Below, one piece after another: positions 9,649 to 19,200 of a stretch of DNA of 64,000 nt (the first letter of the stretch is position 1; the number at the start of each line of letters is the position of its first letter). The stretch is taken from NCBI RefSeq assembly GCF_007997285.1, contig NZ_VORX01000002.1, positions 656,919-720,918 of the forward strand. Direction: 5' to 3'. The notes under the pieces were generated by a model. The model was not told the origin of the DNA. It saw nothing but the letters and a program-made list of their open reading frames with translations, and did no database searches. This DNA comes from Gelidibacter salicanalis. Its GTDB lineage: Bacteria > Bacteroidota > Bacteroidia > Flavobacteriales > Flavobacteriaceae. Both the position numbers and the translations under genes were made by a program.

Positions 9649-9679
9649 TTGGTTAAAAGATTTATCTTGATTACTTTTG
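9649..9679 (+). promoter_or_regulatory. Bacteroidota-type promoter of sucC
   Basis: TTG at 9649-9651, a 20-bp spacer, and TACTTTTG at 9672-9679. This matches the -33 TTG / -7 TAnnTTTG consensus of the Bacteroidota primary sigma factor. It lies about 80 bp upstream of the sucC start. Confidence 0.65.
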
Positions 9680-9759
9680 TGCTGCATAAAAATAGAGATT
9701 TCCGCTTTAGCTGAAACATTTTCAGAACTTAATAACGGAACAATTATATACTGATCAAT

Positions 9760-10950
9760 ATGAATTTACACGAGTATCAAGGAAAAGATATTTTAAGCAG
9801 TTTTGGAGTACGTATCCAAAGAGGTTATGTCGCAAAAAATGCTAATGAGGCTGTTGCTGCAGCAAAACAATTGACCGCAGAAACCGGAACCGGATGGCAT
9901 GTGATCAAAGCACAGGTTCATGCAGGTGGACGTGGTAAAGGCGGCGGTGTTAAATTGGCCAAAAACCTTAAGGAAGTTGAAGAAATTGCAGGACAGATTA
10001 TCGGAATGCAGTTGGTAACTCCTCAAACCTCAGCAGAAGGAAAGAAGGTTCACCAAGTATTGGTAGCTGAGGATGTATATTATCCAGGTGCAAGTGAGAC
10101 AAAAGAATTTTATGTATCTGTATTGTTAAACAGAGGTACAGGGCGCAATATGATCATGTATTCTACTGAAGGCGGTATGGATATTGAGACGGTTGCTGAA
10201 GAAACGCCACACTTAATTTTTACTGAAGAAATTAATCCTGCTACAGGTATTTTGCCTTTCCAAGCAAGACGTGTTGCTTTTAACTTAGGTTTAGAAGGCA
10301 CTGCTTTTAAAGAAATGACCAAATTTGTCACTAATTTATATACAGCATACGTAAAATCTGATGCTTCTTTATTTGAAATCAATCCTGTATTGAAAACAAG
10401 TGATGATAAGATTATGGCGGTTGATGCAAAAGTAACTATTGATGACAATTCATTATTCAGACATAAAGATTACTTAGATCTACGCGATTTACGTGAAGAA
10501 AGTGCAATTGAGGTTGAAGCAGGTGCTTTAGGCTTGAATTATGTTGATTTAGAAGGTAACGTTGGCTGTATGGTTAACGGTGCAGGCTTGGCCATGGCTA
10601 CTATGGATTTAATTAAGCAAGCAGGTGGTGAGCCAGCTAACTTTTTAGATGTTGGTGGTACGGCAGATGCGGCTCGTGTTGAGGCAGCTTTCAGAATCAT
10701 CTTAAAAGATCCAGCGGTTAAAGCTATTTTAATCAATATTTTTGGTGGAATTGTACGTTGTGATCGTGTTGCTCAAGGTGTCATTGACGCTTATAAGAAC
10801 ATGGGGACGATTGAAGTGCCAATCATTGTTCGTTTACAAGGTACCAATGCAGACATTGCAAAGAAATTAATTGACGATTCAGGATTGGACGTTATGAGTG
10901 CTACTGAGTTTCAGGAAGCTGCTGATAAAGTTCAAGCGGTATTGGGTTAA
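9760..10950 (+). CDS. sucC: Succinyl-CoA synthetase beta subunit (ADP-forming)
   Basis: The 396-residue beta subunit of succinyl-CoA ligase, which makes ATP from succinyl-CoA in the TCA cycle. The N-terminal ATP-grasp domain begins [12 protein letters not shown] and shows the [19 protein letters not shown] nucleotide-binding block. The C-terminal CoA-ligase domain has [17 protein letters not shown] and [10 protein letters not shown]. The partner sucD is not next to it, as a terminator follows directly; separated sucC and sucD genes occur in Flavobacteriaceae. Confidence 0.97.
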   Translation: MNLHEYQGKDILSSFGVRIQRGYVAKNANEAVAAAKQLTAETGTGWHVIKAQVHAGGRGKGGGVKLAKNLKEVEEIAGQIIGMQLVTPQTSAEGKKVHQVLVAEDVYYPGASETKEFYVSVLLNRGTGRNMIMYSTEGGMDIETVAEETPHLIFTEEINPATGILPFQARRVAFNLGLEGTAFKEMTKFVTNLYTAYVKSDASLFEINPVLKTSDDKIMAVDAKVTIDDNSLFRHKDYLDLRDLREESAIEVEAGALGLNYVDLEGNVGCMVNGAGLAMATMDLIKQAGGEPANFLDVGGTADAARVEAAFRIILKDPAVKAILINIFGGIVRCDRVAQGVIDAYKNMGTIEVPIIVRLQGTNADIAKKLIDDSGLDVMSATEFQEAADKVQAVLG

Positions 10951-10969
10951 TCAATCAAACATATATCAT

Positions 10970-11008
10970 AAAAGACCTCGCAGTTTTAAACCTGTGAGGT
11001 CTTTTTTA
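10970..11008 (+). terminator. Rho-independent terminator of sucC
   Basis: AAAAGACCTC pairs with GAGGTCTTTT, extended inward by CAG/CTG with one bulge, around a short AT loop and followed by a T-run. It lies 20 bp after the sucC stop. Confidence 0.85.
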
Positions 11009-11054
11009 TTTATAAAGGTGAAGCAGGTCAAATTCGCTACGCCTTGATGTTTTG

Positions 11055-11312
11055 TTATTCTTTCTTCTTCGGTTTTGGCTTGTCCTCTTTAACCGGTTTT
11101 GGACCCCGTAAATGAATCACCAATCCGTTTAGGAAATTACGCAAAATTTGATCGCCACATTCCATATAATTCGGATGGTCTTCCTTTCTGAAAAAGGCTC
11201 CTAATTCACTTCTCGTGATTCTGAAATCTACGAGCTCCAGGATTTTTATTATTTCGTCGTCTCTCAATTGAAGTGCGACGCGTAACTTTTTAAAAATGTC
11301 ATTATTAGTCAT
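11055..11312 (-). CDS. DUF1456 (YehS-like) protein, short form
   Basis: An 85-residue protein matching one DUF1456 repeat (residues 1-68: NNDIFKKLRVALQLRDDEII ... SELGAFFRKEDHPNYMECGDQILRNFLNGL), followed by a Lys/Pro-rich tail. The E. coli homologue YehS has two such repeats in about 150 residues, so this is a one-repeat form. The tail ends in consecutive lysines and glutamates. The function of the family is unknown. It lies between the sucC terminator and a MITE-like repeat. Confidence 0.8.
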   Translation of the reverse strand: MTNNDIFKKLRVALQLRDDEIIKILELVDFRITRSELGAFFRKEDHPNYMECGDQILRNFLNGLVIHLRGPKPVKEDKPKPKKKE

Positions 11313-11361
11313 GATGTTGATGTATGTGATGGTAAATTTATATTATTATAAGTTTTTAAAA

Positions 11362-11584
11362 CATTGTTGTCCGAAAAAGAATCAAGACCGCTGCGCTGTT
11401 AGAATAAAGAATTAAGATTTGTTTGCAACTAACTGACAAACAACGATCATATAAATTTAAATCGCACATTCCCTCTCGGTAGAAACAGTTTCTAAAATGC
11501 AAGGTCTCATTTCGGAAATCTTCTAATATCCCTTGCTTTAAATGAGTTTGTTAATTTATTATTTATTTTAATCGGACACTAATG
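11362..11584 (-). mobile_element. MITE-like element, copy A (223 bp)
   Basis: A non-coding 223-bp element; in the orientation of copies B and C it reads on the minus strand. The ends form an inverted repeat with core TGTCCGATAAA: the left core is TGTCCGATTAA here and the right core matches with one substitution. The copy is flanked by a perfect 9-bp duplication TTTTTAAAA at 11353-11361 and 11585-11593, direct evidence of transposition. It ends 14 bp from the stop of the esterase gene. By eye it differs from copy B at about 10 of 223 positions. There is no reading frame inside. Confidence 0.85.
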
Positions 11585-11598
11585 TTTTTAAAATACTG

Positions 11599-12405
11599 TT
11601 ATTCTGACATTAACCAAATGAAAGCTTGACCGAAATTTTCGCGCCAAAGCGCTTCATTATGCTGCCCGCCTTCTACCTTAATGTTCGTAAGCTGGTGTTG
11701 AGGTACTCCTTTTTCCAATAAAAGAGACACCATTTTTTCTTGATCGGGTACCATGGTATCACTTTCTGCAGAACCCGCTAGAAAGTAGAACCTTGAATTT
11801 TTAGAAATTTGAGAGGCGGCCACCACATCAAAAATTTCAGGGTTGAACCAAAATGATGCCGAAAACACTCCCGCACTCCCGAAAACTTCAGGATGTTTTA
11901 AAATAGCATAAAATAATAAAAGTCCACCCAGCGACGATCCGAAAATACTTGTAGATTTAGCGTTTTCTAAGGTTCTATAAGTGCTATCTATATGTGGTTT
12001 TAAGGTGTGGATGATAAATTCTAAGTAGGCATCAGCATTGCCACCACCATAGCTCTCGTTTGGATAAGGTGTTAATTCACTCATGCGTTTCTCATTGCCG
12101 TGTTCAATACCAATGATGATTGCATTATTGGAGGCATTCGCATCTAAATATTCGTCTATTTCCCATTCGCCGGCATAAGATGTGGCAGCGTCAAAAAGAT
12201 TTTGGGCATCCTGCATATATAGTGTTGGATAATGCGCTGAATTTTCTGAATAATCCTTGGGGAGATAGATCCAAATCTGTTTATCGGTTCCAAGCTGCAG
12301 AGCTTCAATGGTAAATTTAGAGACTTGCGGAGATAGGGTATGTTGACTATAACCGAGCGTGCGCCAAGCAATGCAAATAAAAATTAGAAGACGGGTAAAT
12401 ATCAT
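11599..12405 (-). CDS. Secreted alpha/beta-hydrolase, putative esterase family (PF00756)
   Basis: A 268-residue protein with an N-terminal signal sequence (about 1-20) and the esterase-D/Fes/IroE type alpha/beta-hydrolase fold. The nucleophile elbow is GSSLGG near residue 155, and the likely catalytic His is in GGQHNEALW near the C-terminus. Members hydrolyse siderophore esters, acyl esters or carbohydrate esters; the substrate here is open. It is probably periplasmic. It is monocistronic with a MITE-like copy just after the stop. Confidence 0.85.
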   Translation of the reverse strand: MIFTRLLIFICIAWRTLGYSQHTLSPQVSKFTIEALQLGTDKQIWIYLPKDYSENSAHYPTLYMQDAQNLFDAATSYAGEWEIDEYLDANASNNAIIIGIEHGNEKRMSELTPYPNESYGGGNADAYLEFIIHTLKPHIDSTYRTLENAKSTSIFGSSLGGLLLFYAILKHPEVFGSAGVFSASFWFNPEIFDVVAASQISKNSRFYFLAGSAESDTMVPDQEKMVSLLLEKGVPQHQLTNIKVEGGQHNEALWRENFGQAFIWLMSE

Positions 12406-12669
12406 TTTAGCTAAAATTTTTCAGAAAACAAATTTAAGGATTCACGCCGATTACAAGGGTCCTAAATTCAGATTTGATAGTCTTAAAATCGACGAATTGC
12501 GTAATATTCACAATGTGTTGATTATCAATGTTTTAAGAATTATAAATGTATGAAATTGAAAAAACCACGTTGTATGGTAGATTATTTTTCGATAAGTTAC
12601 TAATTATCAACGATTATCAAAATAGAATTGTCGCTAACTTTATAAAGATAAAATTAGATTCCCTCTGTT

Positions 12670-13071
12670 ATGATAAACCGTGTAGAAAAGTTGAGTCTCC
12701 TTTCGGAAATGATTGCGTTTGCTCAAACGGATGCGTCCATTAAATCTATAGAATATAAATTTTTACTGGGTGTTGCTAAGCAATTAGAAATTTCTCAATC
12801 CGACTTTGATTATTTATTTGAATTTCCTGTGACTTACGTGCATTTAAAATCGCACAGTGAGCGTATTGTTCAGTTTCACCGATTGGTATTATTGATGAAT
12901 TTAGATCAGGATATTACCTCTAAGGAACTCGTTAAGTTGCACAATTTTGGCTTGCGAATGAGCCTGAGTCATGAATCCATCAATCGGGTATTAGACTTGA
13001 TGGAAAGTTTCCCCAATAAAATTGTACCACCAGATTTTTTGATTGACATTTTTAAGCTACAGTATAATTGA
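12670..13071 (+). CDS. TerB-like family protein
   Basis: A 133-residue, mostly helical protein beginning MINRVEKLSLLSEMIAFAQT. The pattern LLSEMIAFAQTDASIKSIEYKFLLGVAKQLEIS resembles the TerB fold seen in tellurite-resistance and other stress modules, with acidic residues in the first helices that bind metal in some members. No other ter genes are near, so a tellurite role is not implied. A heptamer array begins two bases after its stop. Confidence 0.6.
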   Translation: MINRVEKLSLLSEMIAFAQTDASIKSIEYKFLLGVAKQLEISQSDFDYLFEFPVTYVHLKSHSERIVQFHRLVLLMNLDQDITSKELVKLHNFGLRMSLSHESINRVLDLMESFPNKIVPPDFLIDIFKLQYN

Positions 13072-13072
13072 A

Positions 13073-13212
13073 TATTTAGTTGGCAGTATTCAGTTGGCAG
13101 TATTCAGTATTCAGTATTCAGTTGGCAGTTTGCAGTCAGCAGTCTTCAGTAGGCAGTCACTAAAAATTAGTATTCAGTATACAGTTGGCGGTCATCAGTG
13201 AGCAGTTAAAGG
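13073..13212. repeat. Heptamer array 1, unit TNNNCAG
   Basis: Twenty consecutive 7-bp units in strict register: TATTTAG, TTGGCAG, TATTCAG, TTGGCAG, then TATTCAG three times, TTGGCAG, TTTGCAG, TCAGCAG, TCTTCAG, TAGGCAG, two diverged units, TATTCAG, TATACAG, TTGGCGG, TCATCAG, TGAGCAG and a decayed last unit. It starts two bases after the stop codon of the TerB-like gene. No reading frame runs through it. Confidence 0.9.
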
Positions 13213-13260
13213 TCAGATCATTTCATAATTACAATCTTCAGAATTATGATTTCTATTTTA

Positions 13261-13323
13261 AAACCTAAAACCTAAAACCTAGAACCCAAAACCCAAAACC
13301 TTAAACCTGAAACCTCAAACCAA
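13261..13323. repeat. Heptamer array 2, unit AAACCTN
   Basis: Nine units of seven bases: AAACCTA three times, GAACCCA, AAACCCA, AAACCTT, AAACCTG, AAACCTC, AAACCAA. Read in the direction of uvrB the unit is NAGGTTT. The array ends three bases from the uvrB stop codon, so the convergent pair TerB-like/uvrB carries one array behind each gene. Confidence 0.9.
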
Positions 13324-13326
13324 AAT

Positions 13327-15330
13327 TTACGCTTTCAACTCCTCCAACTTGCCTTGATAGGCTTTAATATCATCCCTAAGTTGTGCGGCAATAATAAAAT
13401 CTAATGCTTTAGCAGCTTGCTCCATCAATTTTCGTTTCTCGCGAATTTTCTTTTCCAACTGATCTTTGGTCAAGTATTGACTTTCCGGTTCTGCTGCCTT
13501 GGCGGCTTCAATTTCATAACTATAGGTACTCACTGAGTTTTTAGCCAAAATACTATCCAAGCTTTTGTTTAATGCCGTTGGTGTGATACCATGCTTTGTA
13601 TTGTATTCCATTTGTTTAGCACGTCTGTAGTTGGTATCGTCGATAGTTTGCTTCATGCTATTGGTGATTTTATCCGCATACATAATGGCTTTCCCATTCA
13701 GATGCCGTGCAGCACGTCCCACCGTTTGCGTCAAAGATCTGTTAGATCTTAAAAAGCCTTCCTTATCCGCATCCAGGATGGCTACTAAAGAAACTTCCGG
13801 TAGATCTAAGCCTTCACGAAGTAAATTCACGCCAACTAAAACATCAAAAAGACCTTTACGCAAATCTTGCATGATTTCCACACGCTCTAACGTGTCCACA
13901 TCACTGTGAATATAACGGACTCTTATTTGTATTCGGTCCAAATATTTTGTCAATTCCTCGGCCATACGTTTGGTAAGGGTGGTGACCAGAATACGTTCGT
14001 CCTTTTCAACACGTTGGTGAATCTCCTCAATTAAATCGTCAATTTGATTTAAACTTGGACGTACATCAATGATGGGATCTAACAAACCAGTAGGTCGAAT
14101 CAATTGTTCTACAAAAACACCATCACTTTTTTCAAGTTCATAATCGGCTGGGGTAGCACTGACGTAGATAACCTGATTTTGCAACGCTTCAAATTCTTCA
14201 AACTTAAGAGGTCTATTATCCATAGCCGCAGGCAGTCGGAAGCCATAATCTACTAGATTTTCTTTACGACTTCTATCCCCTCCGTACATGGCATGCACTT
14301 GAGAAATGGTCACATGGCTTTCATCAACTACCATCAAATAGTCATCTGGAAAATAGTCCAATAAACAGAACGGTCGGGTGCCAGGTAAACGGCCATCTAA
14401 ATAGCGGGAGTAATTTTCAATTCCAGAGCAATAGCCTAATTCTCGAATCATTTCCAAGTCAAATTCCGTACGTTCCTTTAAACGTTTGGCTTCTAAATGT
14501 TTTCCGATATCTTGGAAGTATTCAACTTGTTTTACCAAATCATCCTGAATTTCCTTTATGGCCCCTTGTAAAACTTCAGGGGAGGTCACGAACATATTAG
14601 CAGGAAAAATATTAATGCGTTCATAGGTCTCAATGACTTTGTTGGTCTGAATATTGAAGGCTTCAATTTCTTCAATTTCGTCTCCAAAAAAGTGAACACG
14701 TACGCCATAATCAGCGTATCCGGGGAAAATGTCCACGGTATCCCCTTTAATTCTGAAATTTCCATGGTTAAAGTCAGATTCAGTTCTTGAATAGAGACTT
14801 TGCACCAATTTATGAAGGAGTTTGGTTCTCGAAATGACCTCGTCCCTTTTGATGGTAATTACATTTTTTTGAAATTCCACTGGATTACCAATCCCGTATA
14901 AACACGATACGGACGCCACCACAATGACATCCCGTCGGCCGGAAAGGAGGGAAGAAGTCGTACTTAAACGCATCTTCTCAATTTCTTCGTTTATGGAAAG
15001 ATCTTTTTCTATATACACCCCAGAAACTGGAATGTAGGCTTCGGGTTGGTAATAATCATAATACGACACAAAATATTCGACAGCATTTTCCGGAAAAAAC
15101 TGCTTGAATTCAGAGTATAATTGTGCTGCCAAGGTTTTGTTATGGGCCAAAACCAAGGTTGGCTTCTGAACTTCTTCAATGACATTGGCTACCGTAAATG
15201 TCTTCCCTGACCCTGTAACACCGAGCAAAGTTTGGTATTTATCATGGCTATCAATGCCATGTGAAAGTTGTTTAATGGCTTGCGGTTGATCTCCAGTAGG
15301 TTTAAATTCTGATTTGATTTTGAACTTCAT
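13327..15330 (-). CDS. uvrB: Excinuclease ABC subunit UvrB
   Basis: The 667-residue damage-verifying helicase-like subunit of nucleotide excision repair. Seen in the sequence: Walker A GVTGSGKT (37-44), the beta-hairpin tyrosines in SYYDYYQPEAYIP, Walker B DESH, helicase motifs V/VI (EGLDLPEVSLVAILDADKEG and QTVGRAARH), and a C-terminal UVR domain (about 625-662) that contacts UvrC. Length and motifs are complete. It is monocistronic with its own promoter just upstream. Confidence 0.98.
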   Translation of the reverse strand: MKFKIKSEFKPTGDQPQAIKQLSHGIDSHDKYQTLLGVTGSGKTFTVANVIEEVQKPTLVLAHNKTLAAQLYSEFKQFFPENAVEYFVSYYDYYQPEAYIPVSGVYIEKDLSINEEIEKMRLSTTSSLLSGRRDVIVVASVSCLYGIGNPVEFQKNVITIKRDEVISRTKLLHKLVQSLYSRTESDFNHGNFRIKGDTVDIFPGYADYGVRVHFFGDEIEEIEAFNIQTNKVIETYERINIFPANMFVTSPEVLQGAIKEIQDDLVKQVEYFQDIGKHLEAKRLKERTEFDLEMIRELGYCSGIENYSRYLDGRLPGTRPFCLLDYFPDDYLMVVDESHVTISQVHAMYGGDRSRKENLVDYGFRLPAAMDNRPLKFEEFEALQNQVIYVSATPADYELEKSDGVFVEQLIRPTGLLDPIIDVRPSLNQIDDLIEEIHQRVEKDERILVTTLTKRMAEELTKYLDRIQIRVRYIHSDVDTLERVEIMQDLRKGLFDVLVGVNLLREGLDLPEVSLVAILDADKEGFLRSNRSLTQTVGRAARHLNGKAIMYADKITNSMKQTIDDTNYRRAKQMEYNTKHGITPTALNKSLDSILAKNSVSTYSYEIEAAKAAEPESQYLTKDQLEKKIREKRKLMEQAAKALDFIIAAQLRDDIKAYQGKLEELKA

Positions 15331-15334
15331 TTTG

Positions 15335-15342
15335 CAAATTTA
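15335..15342 (-). promoter_or_regulatory. -7 box upstream of uvrB
   Basis: On the minus strand this reads TAAATTTG, a perfect TAnnTTTG. It lies only five bases from the annotated ATG, so the transcript would be almost leaderless; no good -33 TTG at the right spacing was found. Confidence 0.4.
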
Positions 15343-15554
15343 ACCAAAGTTTTCTGAAATTTTGAGGCTATTTTAAATAACCTATAAACAGATGGTTATG
15401 CTTTTTTATCCGATTCTTTTGGATTAATAAATAACCGATTTAGGTCAATCACACCGTATTATAAAAATTACTTTTAAATCACCTTACTTAGCCCTTTAAC
15501 TGAACTATTGATATTTGAGATCGACCGCTATAAACTTTTAAATAAATAGAAGAT

Positions 15555-16085
15555 ATGAAAACTTTAAAACAATTTACGTTCGCTATTTGTATGACTCTTA
15601 CTTTTGGCGTTTTTGCACAAAATGACAAAGACCATAAGATTATGGCTGATGCCGATGATGCCAGAATAGAACTTATAGAAGCCGATGAAACCTTGAATGA
15701 TTATTTTGACAATGCTGCAGGTTACGTACTTTTTCCTAATGTTGGTGAAGGCGGATTCATAATCGGAGGCGCGTCTGGTAATGGGGTTGTTTATGAAAAT
15801 GGGACGGCTATCGGAATGGCTAATCTTAAAAAATTAGATATCGGTTTTCAAGCCGGTGGTCAGGCAATCATAGAGGTCATCTTTTTTGAAACAGCATCAG
15901 ATTTAGCCAAGTTTAAAGAAGGACATTTCGAATTTTCAGCAGAAGCTTCAGCGGTGGCCGTCGAGTCTGGCGTAGCCGTTACTGCAGGGTATGATGACGG
16001 TGTTGTCGCGTTCGCATTACCTAAGGCAGGACTTATGGCTGATGCCTCTGTAGGAGGTCAGAAATTTAGTTTTAAATCTTTTTAA
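15555..16085 (+). CDS. Secreted SYLF-domain (Ysc84-like) protein
   Basis: A 176-residue protein with a signal peptide (about 1-21, ending GVFA-Q) and a SYLF-type domain. The motifs AAGYVLFPNVGEGGFIIGGASGNGVVYENG and later VESGVAVTAGYDDGVVAFALPKAGLMADASVGGQKFSF match the lipid-binding SYLF/Ysc84 family. Bacterial members are envelope proteins of uncertain role. It is monocistronic and followed by a strong terminator. Confidence 0.85.
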   Translation: MKTLKQFTFAICMTLTFGVFAQNDKDHKIMADADDARIELIEADETLNDYFDNAAGYVLFPNVGEGGFIIGGASGNGVVYENGTAIGMANLKKLDIGFQAGGQAIIEVIFFETASDLAKFKEGHFEFSAEASAVAVESGVAVTAGYDDGVVAFALPKAGLMADASVGGQKFSFKSF

Positions 16086-16129
16086 AACCTCTCTTAGATG
16101 ATTTATTAGAGATCAATTTGTAGAAGAGG

Positions 16130-16168
16130 AACGTCCGTGATTAAAAAATATCATGGACGTTTTTTTTC
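16130..16168 (+). terminator. Terminator of the SYLF gene
   Basis: AACGTCCGTGAT pairs with ATCATGGACGTT (one G-T pair) around an A-rich loop, followed by a long T-run. Confidence 0.85.
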
Positions 16169-16235
16169 TTCCACATTTAAGGGAAAGTGTTCCGCTTATA
16201 ATCAGTCCTTCCTGAGGCATTGTGGTTAGTCATTT

Positions 16236-16262
16236 AAAAATCCTCACTCGTGAGGATTTTTT
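16236..16262. terminator. Bidirectional terminator between the SYLF gene and the first giant protein gene
   Basis: AAAAATCCTCA pairs perfectly with TGAGGATTTTT around CTCG. The A and T tracts let it work in both directions, most likely for the minus-strand gene that ends at 16295. Confidence 0.75.
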
Positions 16263-16294
16263 AGAATAGGATCATAAAAAATTTTAATCCAAAA

Positions 16295-19200
16295 TTAGCG
16301 TTTTAAGGTAAAGTGTCCGGTAATTTGAAATGTGGTGCCATCTTTCTTTTTAACGTCGGCCACAAACCAGTAATCTGATGATGGCATCTTTTGACCATTA
16401 AATCTACCGTCCCAACCAGGAGAACTTGAGGTGAGTCGCGCCAGTTGTTTACCGTAGCGGTCAAAGATTTTAATCACAGTACCTGGCAAGGTGTGCACAC
16501 CTGTAATATGCCAAGTATCAAAATAGCCATCGTCGTTGGGCGTCATGAACTTTGGGGTGTCGAGAACAAGGATATCTTTTGTTATTTGGCCACAACCGTT
16601 CAAATCAATTACCGTGATGACATTTAAACCAATCGGTACTTTTTCAAAAATATGAGACTTTTGAGGTTGGTTGTTGTTTAATTGGTAAAGATAATTTCCA
16701 ATACCAGAAATGGTAACTGTTATATTATTGGGGTCAGAAAAATCGACATGATCGGTAAATTCTATTGTTGCAGCTTCTGATGCTATAACGGTGTAAATAT
16801 GGGTCGTGCTGCAACCAGATGTAGTCGTTACGCGCAACGTATAAATGCCTATTTTATCAATTTCGATTTCTCTGGTATTCTGATTAGTAGACCAAACATA
16901 GGTATCATCGGAATTATTGATTTCAGGTCCGATAATTGCCGATCCAATGTCGACACATAATGCGGATTGGTAATCTAATGTGTCTGGCAAACTCACGATC
17001 AATTCAATGGGAACTTCCAAATGACACCCTGTATCAGTATTTGTAACCCAAAGGTATACCGTTTTTGATCCTGAGGTATATGCAGTTGGGTTTAAAATAG
17101 GAAGCTGACCGGAGTCATCCTCATAATAATGCAACACTACATTTCTTTTATCAATGATATCAACCTTTGCATCTTTTAAGTTGAATTTAACAATACCATC
17201 CACTTCAATACCAAAAGGATTATCATAGGTGTCACATTCTATTAGAGGCTTAGGGGGAGCTTTAATTTGTGGTGGTTTAATTATTCCAATATTAAAGCTA
17301 ACAATTGGCGTGCAAAGACCATCATTGGAAATTCGAGCATAAATAAGTTGCGTTTTACCCTTTGGATTGGAAAGTGTATTGGTTAATGGCAACGCGTCCC
17401 AGCCATTCTCAGCATCGTTTAAATCTTTATAGAATGAGACTTGAAGATTCTCAGAAGTGCCTTCTTTTATTTCGAGTATTATTTCATTTAGATCGAAATT
17501 TTCAACACCATCATTATTAAAATCACACGGAAATTTATCAGTAGGGATGTTAAATTTAGGATTTGATCCTACTTCTGTTAAGAAGGAACCTGTTGCATAA
17601 CACGTATTGTCCGTAATATTTTCTACCCTAACATAGATGGTTCGCGACGGGAGCGATAGTGGTGTTTGTTTGTCAATAGCCTTTTTATTATTTCTTTGTT
17701 CCGCATCTAGAGGATTCAGATAATAGTATACGCGCTTTCCAGCCTGACCTTTTAATATTTCAGCGTCTTTTGTGTTGAAGGTAAATAGTCCCAAACCTGC
17801 ACTATCTTCCGCACAATATTTATAAACACTTATCGTAGGAATGACGGGTAAGGTGTTCACGATTATATTTATTGGTTCTAAAGAATAACATCCGGTAACC
17901 GTGTTTTCAACACGGGCATAAACTGTCTGCGTTTTTTTATCAAAATTGCTTGGGTTAGATATGGAATCCATTTTACTGATCGCATGATCTTCAGTTTTAT
18001 AGAAAGTGATCGTTCTATCGGTCATGTCTTTAACAATTTCGTTTATTTTATCATTGAGATTAATGATAAACTCCGTTATGCCATCGTCACAAACAGTAAT
18101 ATCTGAAGCCTTATTGGTCTCAGGCGCCGGCAAAACGGTTAGGAGAAAGCTTTTAATATCCGAACAGCCTGTTTTGTTTGAAGTTGTTTTAGTATAGATT
18201 CTTTGAGGATTGCTTGTATTGCTGTCAAAATTGGAGAGTGGATTGTTGGCTCTTAAATCTGCTTCAGATAAATAATATTTCACTGAATACCCTGTTTGAC
18301 CGTTTGTGACACCATCATCAAAAATGCTAAAATCTATTGGCGTAATGCCATCCTGATCAGTGTCACAATAGGTTGCATCTTCTATGGACGGGAAATCGAC
18401 AGTCGGATTAAGGATGAGCTCAATTTCTGCGACTTCTCTACAAATCGTATTATCTAAAGTGATATATAATTTATGGGGAAATGATGGCGGTGTATAAGGC
18501 AAGGTTTTATCTATAGAAGTATTGGTGTTTCGATCTTCAATAGATTCATAAAAATTTACAGAAACGTTAAGTAAATCATTGGCTATTACTTGTTCTATGT
18601 TGAATAAATCAAAAGATTTGTTTCCATCCGTATCATCACAAATTGAAAATTCTTGAATTTTAGTAGCGGTTAATAAGGCGTTGGTATGCAATTCTACAAT
18701 TGTTGTTGAAGAACATCCAGTGGCATTAGAAACCTTTATATAAACATTTTGCTGGCTAACTTTAGTATTGCTATAATTGCTAGGGTTCAAAATCTCTTTA
18801 CCTTCATTGCCATCATTATCCATTTCAAAAAACTGAGTGGTCATACCCGAAGATCCGTCCAGCACATCGGCAATCACACTTGTCAAATCGAAGATGGCAA
18901 AACCATCATGATCCGTGTCACAGGCATCAATATAATGACGTTTAGTAGTATTGATTACTGGACTATCCAATACAGTGATAGTTAAGTTTCCTTCGTTAAT
19001 ACAGCCTGTTAAAAGGTTCTCAACACGCACAAATAACTGTGCTACTTTAGAAATCTTATAGGGATCAACTATGGCATTGTCATTGGAGGCGGCTTCCGAT
19101 TGGTTGTTAAAATAGAAAACAGCTAAATCAGGATCACCTTTAGTGATGTCAAGATCTGTTTGTAAGTCTATTGTGGTAAATCCATCCTTGCTATTGTCGT

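Noticed and set aside
12546..12743. A 65-codon open frame overlapping the TerB-like gene start
   Set aside because: It overlaps the TerB-like gene in another frame, which is the better coding candidate, and its composition looks non-coding.
13073..13323. Heptamer arrays considered as CRISPR or telomere-like repeats
   Set aside because: Units are 7 bp with no spacers, and the AAACCTA form occurs in only one array, so neither CRISPR nor telomere explains the set.
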